The notes under the pieces are model-generated. The model was given only the letters and a program-made list of their open reading frames with translations. It was not told the origin of the DNA and did not search any database. 64,000 nucleotides of DNA from an uncultured Roseburia sp. (GTDB lineage: Bacteria; Bacillota; Clostridia; Lachnospirales; Lachnospiraceae). The DNA is taken from the NCBI GenBank assembly GCA_944380515.1, contig CALWHT010000023.1, positions 49,703 to 113,702 on the forward strand, read 5' to 3'. Position numbers and translations under genes: made by a program. This document shows positions 34,782 to 41,365 of this stretch, in pieces (the stretch's first letter is position 1; every line of letters starts with the position of its first letter).

Positions 34782-35972
34782 ATGAAAATACTTATCTACC
34801 GTTACGGCAGCATCTGCGAGCCGGATATCATAACAGGCTTCCGTGAGCTCGGCAATGAGGTAGCGGAAATTACCACAGAAATCTACAACAAAAATCTGCT
34901 GCCTTCCGAGGGCGTCACTCTGTTAAAAAACGAATTACTGGCACATAATTATGATTTTGTTTTCAGCATCAATTTTTTCCCTTTTATTTCTGAGGTGTGC
35001 AATATTTTCAAGCTGCGCTATATCTGCTGGACCGTAGACAGCCCCGTGATGGAGCTTTACTCCGCCTCTCTTGCAAATCCGTGGAACCGCATTTTTCTGT
35101 TTGACCGGGCGCAATATGAGGAATTTTCACCCAAAAATCCGGGCTGTATTTTTTACCTTCCGCTGGCAAGCAATCCGGCTCGCTGGAATTCTGTCATTGC
35201 AAACGCCTCCCGAAAAGATATCACGCGTTTTTCCGGTGAGGTTTCTTTTGTTGGCTCTCTCTATACGGAAAAGAGCGCCTACCGCCGTTTAAAGGACGCC
35301 CCCGATTATCTCACCGGGTATCTGGACGGAATTATGGCTGCCCAGCTAAAGATTTACGGTTATAATTTTTTACAGGAAGTACTGCCGGATGACATTATAA
35401 CCGCTTTTCGCAAACATTTTCCCGGCTTTTATACGCCGCCCGGGAATTTCTGCTGCGACGACCGCACGATTTTGGCTCAATTATATCTCGGCACGGAAGT
35501 CTCCGCCCTGGAACGGGTGTCCGTGATGAAATTACTCGGCAAGCATTACGCGGTAGACTTGTATACCGGCAGCGATACCAGCGGACTTCCGGTTAAAAAC
35601 CATGGTCTGGCCAAAACGCTGACTGAAATGCCGCTGATTTTCCACTACAGTAAGATTAACCTGAACATGACATCAAAGTCTATCCGCACCGGCCTGCCGC
35701 TGCGCATTTTTGATATTTTAGGCTGCGGCGGCTTCTGCCTGACCAATTATCAGACTGAGCTTACCGATTATTTTACCCCCGGCAGCGATTTGGACTGCTA
35801 TACCTGTGAGGAAGATCTCCTGGAAAAAACAGAGTATTATCTGTCCCACGAAAAGGAACGTGCGGAAATTGCCCGAAACGGCTTTGAAACCGTAAACAAA
35901 TACCACAATTACCCGGAACGTCTGCTTAAGATGCTCTCTCTTGCCTATGGAATAAAAGAGGGTGAACTATGA
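34782..35972 (+). CDS. CgeB/DUF3880-type glycosyltransferase
   Basis: About 396 residues. MKILIYRYGSICEPDIITG at the start, then DFVFSINFFPFISEVCNIF, YICWTVDSPVMELYS and RIFLFDRAQYEEF for the DUF3880-like half. SFVGSLYTEKSAY, INLNMTSKSIRTGLPLRIFD and CGGFCLTNYQTELTDYF form the CgeB half. I chose ATG 34782-34784, with AAGGAGC upstream, rather than the ATG nine codons earlier. The stop overlaps the start of the next, closely related gene by four bases (ATGA). With it, the only plus-strand genes of the glycan locus. Confidence 0.83.
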   Translation: MKILIYRYGSICEPDIITGFRELGNEVAEITTEIYNKNLLPSEGVTLLKNELLAHNYDFVFSINFFPFISEVCNIFKLRYICWTVDSPVMELYSASLANPWNRIFLFDRAQYEEFSPKNPGCIFYLPLASNPARWNSVIANASRKDITRFSGEVSFVGSLYTEKSAYRRLKDAPDYLTGYLDGIMAAQLKIYGYNFLQEVLPDDIITAFRKHFPGFYTPPGNFCCDDRTILAQLYLGTEVSALERVSVMKLLGKHYAVDLYTGSDTSGLPVKNHGLAKTLTEMPLIFHYSKINLNMTSKSIRTGLPLRIFDILGCGGFCLTNYQTELTDYFTPGSDLDCYTCEEDLLEKTEYYLSHEKERAEIARNGFETVNKYHNYPERLLKMLSLAYGIKEGEL

Positions 35973-37126
35973 GGATTCTATTTCTGGACAGCCCCGCCTT
36001 TGCAAAGCAGGACATGATGGATGCCTTTGCAGACTGCGGCATTCGATATGATTTATTTTTTCATGACGGCTATCATGACAGGCAAAATCCTGATTTTGAA
36101 GCTGCTTTTTTTGCCGCCCTGGAAAACAAACGATATGACTTTGTATTTTCCTTTAACTATCTGCCGATTTTATCACGCTGCTGCCAAAAGTACGGAATAA
36201 AATATGTCGCTTACGTTTATGACAGCCCTCTGGTAGCACTTTATTCCTGTACCCTGATTAATTCCTGCAATTATGTGTTTCTCTTCGACAGGGCCACTTA
36301 TCTTACCTTTCACAACGCAGGGATTTCCACCGTATACTACCTGCCCCTTGCGGCAAATGTAACGCGCCTGACCTCTCTGGTCTGCCCGGAACATGTAAAG
36401 CCGCAGCTTTCTTCTGAGGTTTCCTTTGTAGGCTCACTTTACAATGAGGAGCATAATTTTTATGACCGCCTGGACGGCATTTCGGATTTTACCAGAGGGT
36501 ACCTTGAATCCATTATGGCCGCGCAGCAAAAGGTATATGGCAGTTTTTTCCTGGAGGAACTTTTAAACCCTGCCGTTCTTGAGGATTTACAGAAATGCAT
36601 TCCCTACCATCCGATGGCGGACGGAACGGAAAGCGCCGCCTATGTCTATGCGAACTACTTTCTGTGCCGAAAAATTACTTCCAATGAGAGGCTTGTGCTT
36701 TTAAAAGCGGCCTCCAAACAATTTCAGTTAAAGCTCTACACACACCAGCCCTCCGGGCAGCTTCCCAAAGCCGAGTATATGGGTACTGTGGACTATTACG
36801 ATACGATGCCTCTTGTATTTCAAAACAGCCGGATCAACCTGAACATTACCTTAAAAAGTATTCAGACCGGAATCCCTCTCCGCTGCATGGATATCATGGG
36901 CAGCGGCGGTTTCCTTTTAAGCAATTATCAAAGCGAACTGCCTGATTTCTTTGTGGCAGGAGAAGACTTTGCCTTTTACGAGAGCGAGGAGGACTTTACC
37001 GCCAAAATTGCCTACTATCTCGCGCACGATGCCGAACGCAGACAAATTGCCGCAAATTGCCTCGGAAAAATGCGTGACGCGCATACCTTTACGCAGCGCG
37101 TAAATGCCATTCTGAATGTGTTATGA
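35969..37126 (+). CDS. CgeB/DUF3880-type glycosyltransferase, tandem paralogue
   Basis: 385 residues, same plan as the preceding gene: RILFLDSPAFAKQDMMDAF, DFVFSFNYLPILSRCCQKY, YVAYVYDSPLVALYS, SFVGSLYNEEHNFYD, INLNITLKSIQTGIPLRCMD and GGFLLSNYQSELPDFF. It is coupled by ATGA overlap. It converges on maf, with nine bases between the stop codons. The pair appears to come from a duplication and probably adds consecutive sugars to the same glycan. Confidence 0.83.
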   Translation: MRILFLDSPAFAKQDMMDAFADCGIRYDLFFHDGYHDRQNPDFEAAFFAALENKRYDFVFSFNYLPILSRCCQKYGIKYVAYVYDSPLVALYSCTLINSCNYVFLFDRATYLTFHNAGISTVYYLPLAANVTRLTSLVCPEHVKPQLSSEVSFVGSLYNEEHNFYDRLDGISDFTRGYLESIMAAQQKVYGSFFLEELLNPAVLEDLQKCIPYHPMADGTESAAYVYANYFLCRKITSNERLVLLKAASKQFQLKLYTHQPSGQLPKAEYMGTVDYYDTMPLVFQNSRINLNITLKSIQTGIPLRCMDIMGSGGFLLSNYQSELPDFFVAGEDFAFYESEEDFTAKIAYYLAHDAERRQIAANCLGKMRDAHTFTQRVNAILNVL

Positions 37127-37135
37127 TGAAAACTT

Positions 37136-38980
37136 TTAATCCTTCATGATATATTCATCAATGTCTTCCTTAAGAAGCGCCGCCCCGCGCCGGTAACCGC
37201 TTAGCAGCGCAAGACTCTTTTCCACCAGCTCGCCGGCGTTCAAATCTTCCTCCGTATAGATGCTGTCACCCATTTCATACTCCTCTTTCTGGGCGTACAT
37301 TGACACCAGCTCCAGAATCGGCTCTTTTTTTATTTTCTCGTTTTCGGCCGACATCTCCTTCAACATGTGAAGTACTTCACGCGGATTTGTTTTCCTATCG
37401 CTTACCAGGGCAAGCCGTTTTTCCTGTTCCGCGATTGTCTTTTCCAGCAGCTTTTCAAAATCAGTTACGACCTGCCTCATCGCTCTTAATTTTTTTAGCA
37501 GTTCCTGTTGCTTCTCGGGTGAAAACGCCTGCGGAATACTTTTCTCAATTTCATAAATATTCAGCTCCTGCTTGCATTCTTTGTCAATGACATCGGCAAA
37601 CCTCCAGATCTCCGCTCCCTCTATCTTAGCCCCGCCTTCCGTTGCATCAATCACCCGTACTGCGTCCTGGTTGATGCGGATGGCTCTTTCAAACCACTGC
37701 TTATAATACCACATCTGAAAATCAGTCTCCAGCATCGTTCCGTCAATTCCTTCTACCTCCACGATATGGCGTCCGCGGATATACTCGTCGTTATCACCAA
37801 GCGCACCCTCAATCCCTTTCGTATGAGAAACGCCGCCGGTAAACGCAAGATCCTGACCGATCAGGACAATCTTCCGAAATCCCAGATATAACGCCAGCAT
37901 AAAGGCCTCAAAAGATACTGAGCCACCCGAGGCCAATTTAGGAAAAGGATATCCCAATTCCTCCTCCAGAATTTTGTTCCACTCTTTGGAAAAATATCCA
38001 TGATAAAAAATACGCTCCGCATAATTTTCCGTTATATCCGGATTAGACAAACGCGTGCAGGACCAGAACACATCCTTTAAATCCAATCCTTCAAAAAAAC
38101 GCTCCGGCGAATTGGGATCGATGCTGCATAGCATATCGGGGAGAGCTCCCGCCCGGATGACTGTCCGTATGGAAGCATCCACCGCAATGATAAACGCTTT
38201 TCCCTGTGCCTTCTTCAGCAAATGGACATTCTTATCCAGTGAAGGGCCGGCAGACACAATAATTGCCGGTATTTCCGTCAAATCATACACGGATAACGCA
38301 CGCTTTAACTGTTCTAAGTTTCTCTGGTAAATGAGCCTTCTCATATGAAACAGCGTATGCCGCGGCACGCAACGATCAAAAAACAAGTGTGTAGCTTTAT
38401 TTACAATCTCATTTCTCATCCGCTCAATCACACTGTCCATAAAACTTTCACAAACCTTATGATAGAGCACATCATATCCGGGAAGAATATAAAAATCAAT
38501 TAATTTGATTCTGGTATAATCCAGAAGCTTCTGCAGCATAACGTCAGCGTCTATTTCCAACTCCGTAAAGTAGAGCAGCAATCTCTTATCCTCAATTAAA
38601 TCGGAAATGTCAAAGTGACGGCACGCAATCGCAAACGTCTCCATATCCGGCTCACAGACCACAATCAGGTTCGTATCGTCACATTTCTTTAACAGTTCCC
38701 GCACGTATCTGCCGTCCGAAAAACCAAACACGAAATAAATACCATATGACCGCAGCGTATAACGCTCCGCATAAACCTCTGCCGCGATTTCCGGGTTCCA
38801 GCTGCTGTTTAAACGCCAGCTTCTTCCAACTTTCATGACACGCAGAATTTTCATCCCGTTTGCAGCCTGCTCCACACCGATTCTTTTCCCTGCGCTATCT
38901 ATATCAACATTATTTATTTTCTCCGCCAAATATCCGTACTTTTTCTCCAAAGCCGCGATATTATCTTCAAATATTCCCAT
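37136..38980 (-). CDS. maf: Maf-type flagellin glycosyltransferase (DUF115)
   Basis: About 614 residues. The central domain is the MAF/DUF115 type: LTEIPAIIVSAGPSLDKNVH, AFIIAVDASIRTVIRAGALP, PDMLCSIDPNS, FPKLASGGSVSFEAFMLA and IVLIGQDLAFTGGVSHTKG. Maf proteins transfer pseudaminic or legionaminic acid from the CMP-sugar to Ser/Thr of flagellin before export. That fits the complete CMP-Pse pathway upstream and flagellin two genes away. I chose ATG 38978-38980; an earlier start (to 39061) would overlap the small gene before it. The N-terminal 200 and C-terminal 130 residues are helical. Confidence 0.85.
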   Translation of the reverse strand: MGIFEDNIAALEKKYGYLAEKINNVDIDSAGKRIGVEQAANGMKILRVMKVGRSWRLNSSWNPEIAAEVYAERYTLRSYGIYFVFGFSDGRYVRELLKKCDDTNLIVVCEPDMETFAIACRHFDISDLIEDKRLLLYFTELEIDADVMLQKLLDYTRIKLIDFYILPGYDVLYHKVCESFMDSVIERMRNEIVNKATHLFFDRCVPRHTLFHMRRLIYQRNLEQLKRALSVYDLTEIPAIIVSAGPSLDKNVHLLKKAQGKAFIIAVDASIRTVIRAGALPDMLCSIDPNSPERFFEGLDLKDVFWSCTRLSNPDITENYAERIFYHGYFSKEWNKILEEELGYPFPKLASGGSVSFEAFMLALYLGFRKIVLIGQDLAFTGGVSHTKGIEGALGDNDEYIRGRHIVEVEGIDGTMLETDFQMWYYKQWFERAIRINQDAVRVIDATEGGAKIEGAEIWRFADVIDKECKQELNIYEIEKSIPQAFSPEKQQELLKKLRAMRQVVTDFEKLLEKTIAEQEKRLALVSDRKTNPREVLHMLKEMSAENEKIKKEPILELVSMYAQKEEYEMGDSIYTEEDLNAGELVEKSLALLSGYRRGAALLKEDIDEYIMKD

Positions 38981-39000
38981 GTATTTCTGTGTCCCTTCTC

Positions 39001-39288
39001 TTATTTCTCCGACTGCCGAAAATAAAATTGAACAAAGAGCACCGATTTTTCCATCAGACAATCCGCCATGCCCAAAATGTCCTGGCTCTGATAAGCCTCC
39101 AACAGTTCCCGGAGCATCATCAGCGCAAATGCTCCGCCTTCTGCCATCTGACTTTCTGTCTGATCTTTTATCATATTCTGGAACACAGGAAGCAGCTCCG
39201 CAACGGCTGCAATCCCTTCCTGTTCCCGGTTTTGATACAGCATATAGCCGGTTTCATTGATTTTTTCCAATAATGTGTTTTCGTCCAT
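39001..39288 (-). CDS. Small helical protein between flagellin and maf, unknown function
   Basis: About 95 residues, helical and acidic, with no signal or membrane segment. It includes LLEKINETGYMLYQNRE and ADCLMEKSVLFVQFYF. No family recognised. I chose ATG 39286-39288, with AAGGTG upstream; a GTG two codons earlier also fits. It sits between the flagellin terminator and maf, 20 bases before the maf ATG. This suggests a partner or adaptor of Maf or flagellin. It is expressed either by read-through of the terminator or from an unseen promoter. Confidence 0.65.
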   Translation of the reverse strand: MDENTLLEKINETGYMLYQNREQEGIAAVAELLPVFQNMIKDQTESQMAEGGAFALMMLRELLEAYQSQDILGMADCLMEKSVLFVQFYFRQSEK

Positions 39289-39331
39289 CTCCACTTCACC
39301 TTCACATCCGGTATTTTTTCCTATACTGTAA

Positions 39332-39361
39332 AAAAAGCCGGCAGGTTTCTGCCGGCTTTTT
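39332..39361 (-). terminator. Strong intrinsic terminator after flagellin
   Basis: Arms 39332-39344 and 39349-39361, GC-rich in the middle (GCCGGCAG / CTGCCGGC), with A/T flanks on both sides and a 4-base loop. On the minus strand it is followed by a run of T residues. The flanks would allow function in both directions. Confidence 0.9.
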
Positions 39362-39372
39362 GGTAGTTAGAA

Positions 39373-40191
39373 TTACTGTAACAGAGACAATACACCCTGA
39401 GTAGACTGGTTCGCCTGAGCAAGCATAGACTGTCCTGCCTGAGCAAGGATGTTGTTCTTGCTGTACTCAACCATCTCTTCCGCCATGTCTGTATCACGAA
39501 TACGGGACTCAGCAGACTGTGTATTCTCAGCGATGTTATCAAGGTTCGCGATGGTATGCTCCAGACGGTTCTGTAATGCACCAAGGTAAGAACGCTGTGA
39601 AGATACCTCCGAAATTGCTCCCTGAATATTTTTCATTGCCTGACCTGCACTCGCGAAAGAAGTCACTCTCACCTGTGCTTGAGAAACACCAATCGCTCCT
39701 GCACTCATCGCATCAATATTAATCGTAATTCTCTGTCCCGAGAGAGAACCCACCTGAAGGTTTCTGTTCTTAAAGCCACCATCAATCAGGTTCATGGTAT
39801 TGAACTGTGTTGTGGACGCAATTCTGTTAATCTCAGATGTCAACTGATTAATCTCATCCTGAATCGCACCTCTGTCAGCTGTGGTGTTGGTATCATTCGC
39901 CGCCTGGGTTGCCAGCTCGTTCATTCTCTGTAAGATAGAGTGGGTCTCGTTTAATGCACCCTCAGCCACCTGGATAAGAGATACACCATCCTGTGCATTT
40001 GCAGATGCCTTGTTAAGACCACGAATCTGGCTTCTCATCTTCTCGGAAATCGTTAAGCCTGCTGCGTCATCGCCTGCGCGGTTAATTCTGTAACCGGAAG
40101 ACAACTTCTCAGAAGATTTTGCCTGTGCGCTCGTTGTGATACCTAACTGTCTGTTCGCGTTCATCGCGGTAAGGTTGTGCTGTACTACCAT
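39373..40191 (-). CDS. hag: Flagellin
   Basis: 272 residues, the filament subunit. The N-terminal D0/D1 part starts VVQHNLTAMNANRQLGI and has SSGYRINRAGDDAAGLTISE. The C-terminal part has RLEHTIANLDNIAENTQSAE and ends QSTQGVLSLLQ. The middle is very short, so the usual variable outer domains D2/D3 are missing, as in Bacillus Hag. Candidate glycan-bearing Ser/Thr lie in the central stretch (about 140-185). Start ATG 40189-40191, with AAGGAGG nine bases upstream. A sigma-28 promoter, a long leader with a CsrA-type hairpin and a strong terminator make it a separate transcript. Confidence 0.97.
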   Translation of the reverse strand: MVVQHNLTAMNANRQLGITTSAQAKSSEKLSSGYRINRAGDDAAGLTISEKMRSQIRGLNKASANAQDGVSLIQVAEGALNETHSILQRMNELATQAANDTNTTADRGAIQDEINQLTSEINRIASTTQFNTMNLIDGGFKNRNLQVGSLSGQRITINIDAMSAGAIGVSQAQVRVTSFASAGQAMKNIQGAISEVSSQRSYLGALQNRLEHTIANLDNIAENTQSAESRIRDTDMAEEMVEYSKNNILAQAGQSMLAQANQSTQGVLSLLQ

Positions 40192-40199
40192 AATTCATT

Positions 40200-40232
40200 T
40201 CCTCCTTGAATTTACTGCAGCATCCATGCTGC
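40200..40232 (-). promoter_or_regulatory. CsrA-type hairpin and ribosome site in the flagellin leader
   Basis: On the minus strand a perfect 5-bp stem GCAGC/GCTGC (40217-40221 and 40228-40232) presents the loop ATGGAT. This is a GGA in a hairpin loop, the preferred CsrA site. The Shine-Dalgarno AAGGAGGA (40200-40207) follows within 10 bases and contains a second GGA. Bacillus hag has the same two-site arrangement for CsrA repression relieved by FliW, and both proteins are encoded in this window. Confidence 0.65.
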
Positions 40233-40364
40233 ATAATGAAATTGTTCTGCGGCTTTTTTGTATCCCGGCCGTACGCTCCGTTCGTATCTGCCGCCAAGTA
40301 ACACGTTTGCGCAATGCTGTCAATACACTGTATTGCTTTGCATTACTTTGTTTACTTGTTATTT

Positions 40365-40391
40365 ATATCGGACTTTCGTCTCGATACTTTA
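40365..40391 (-). promoter_or_regulatory. Sigma-28 promoter of flagellin
   Basis: On the minus strand TAAA (40388-40391), 16 bases, then CCGATAT (40365-40371): a full match to the flagellar sigma factor consensus. It predicts a leader of about 165 bases before the flagellin ATG. It starts 26 bases after the stop of the FliT-like gene. Confidence 0.85.
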
Positions 40392-40416
40392 TAGCAAAAA
40401 GAAAATTTTTCTTTTA

Positions 40417-40893
40417 CTATTTCTTATTGTCCAGAAACTGCGGTTCCACATATCCGGATTTCATCATATTTTTGTAATACTGATTGACCACCTTCTGGCT
40501 TTGGCGCACCTCCTTTACCTGTCTGCGCACAGCGGCAAATTTCTGCTCCATCAGCCGTTTATTTTCGGCTTCCTGCCTGCGGATCAGCATACTTTTATCC
40601 GTAATTTTTCGGATCAGCTCCTGCATTTTTCTGATTTCTTCCCGGTATGTCTCGCGGTTTGTCTCCAGCTCTTTTTTGACTCTTTCAAACACTTCTTCAA
40701 ATCCGGTATCCAACCCTTCAAGCTGCTCAATCAACGCAGCCTTATCCTTGACGGTTTTATCGAAATCGTCCGGATCCAGATTGGGATCCTCCAGTCCTTC
40801 TCGCTGCACACGATTTTTAACAATGATTTCATCCAGAACATGCAGCTTCTTCTCAAGGCTTTGTATTAAGATACTGATGTATGTATTTTTCAT
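40417..40893 (-). CDS. Probable flagellar chaperone (FliT-like), coiled coil
   Basis: About 158 residues, almost entirely charged helix with heptad-like spacing (KNTYISILIQSLEKKLHVLD, RVKKELETNRETYREEI, RQVKEVRQSQKVVNQYYKNM). It is the gene after fliS, where FliT-type chaperones of FliD or FlgN-like proteins are usual. I chose ATG 40891-40893; the longer frame overlaps fliS by four bases. Sequence similarity to FliT cannot be claimed by eye. The function is inferred from position and helical composition. Confidence 0.6.
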   Translation of the reverse strand: MKNTYISILIQSLEKKLHVLDEIIVKNRVQREGLEDPNLDPDDFDKTVKDKAALIEQLEGLDTGFEEVFERVKKELETNRETYREEIRKMQELIRKITDKSMLIRRQEAENKRLMEQKFAAVRRQVKEVRQSQKVVNQYYKNMMKSGYVEPQFLDNKK

Positions 40894-40913
40894 TTCTTTT
40901 TCGCCGCCCTGTC

Positions 40914-41294
40914 TCAACCGGCCCTATGTGCCGTGCGCATAACTTCTTTCCAAGTGTCTCTCATCGTTCTCAAGTGCTTTAAAACCTCTTCCAGGATTTC
41001 TTTGTCCTTCTTCATGTTGGCTTCCGTTAAACGCATCATCAAATACGTGTAAACCTCGTCAAAATCCTTTGCCACGGGATATTTATGGTCGAGCGTCGCC
41101 TGAAATTCCTCAATAATCCGCTCTGTCTTCATAATGTTCTGGTGAGCCTTACCGATGTCTTTTTGTTCCACCGCTGTAATGGCAATATTGCAGAACTTAA
41201 TCGCTCCCTCATAAAGCATCAGTGTAAGCTCCGCAGGCGATGCCGTCATAATCTTATTGTTCGCATACGCCGCATATCCCTGATTTACCAGCAT
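40914..41294 (-). CDS. fliS: FliS, flagellin export chaperone
   Basis: About 126 residues. GYAAYANNKIMTASPAELTL and MLYEGAIKFCNIAI are the signature start of FliS, which caps the C-terminus of flagellin before export. ALDHKYPVAKDFDEVYTYL-type residues match the middle helix. I chose ATG 41292-41294, with GGAGG nine bases upstream; the frame is open 16 codons earlier. It follows fliD in the usual order. In Bacillus, FliS also frees FliW from flagellin. Confidence 0.92.
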   Translation of the reverse strand: MLVNQGYAAYANNKIMTASPAELTLMLYEGAIKFCNIAITAVEQKDIGKAHQNIMKTERIIEEFQATLDHKYPVAKDFDEVYTYLMMRLTEANMKKDKEILEEVLKHLRTMRDTWKEVMRTAHRAG

Positions 41295-41365
41295 TCTCTT
41301 CAACCTCCGTGCATATTGCGGGCGGACATTCCCGCCCTCCATTTTGTCATTCCGAAATTATCTTA

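Noticed and set aside
40260-40330. TTGACA within the flagellin leader as a second, sigma-A promoter
   Set aside because: No acceptable -10 box at 16-18 bases; the sigma-28 promoter upstream explains expression.
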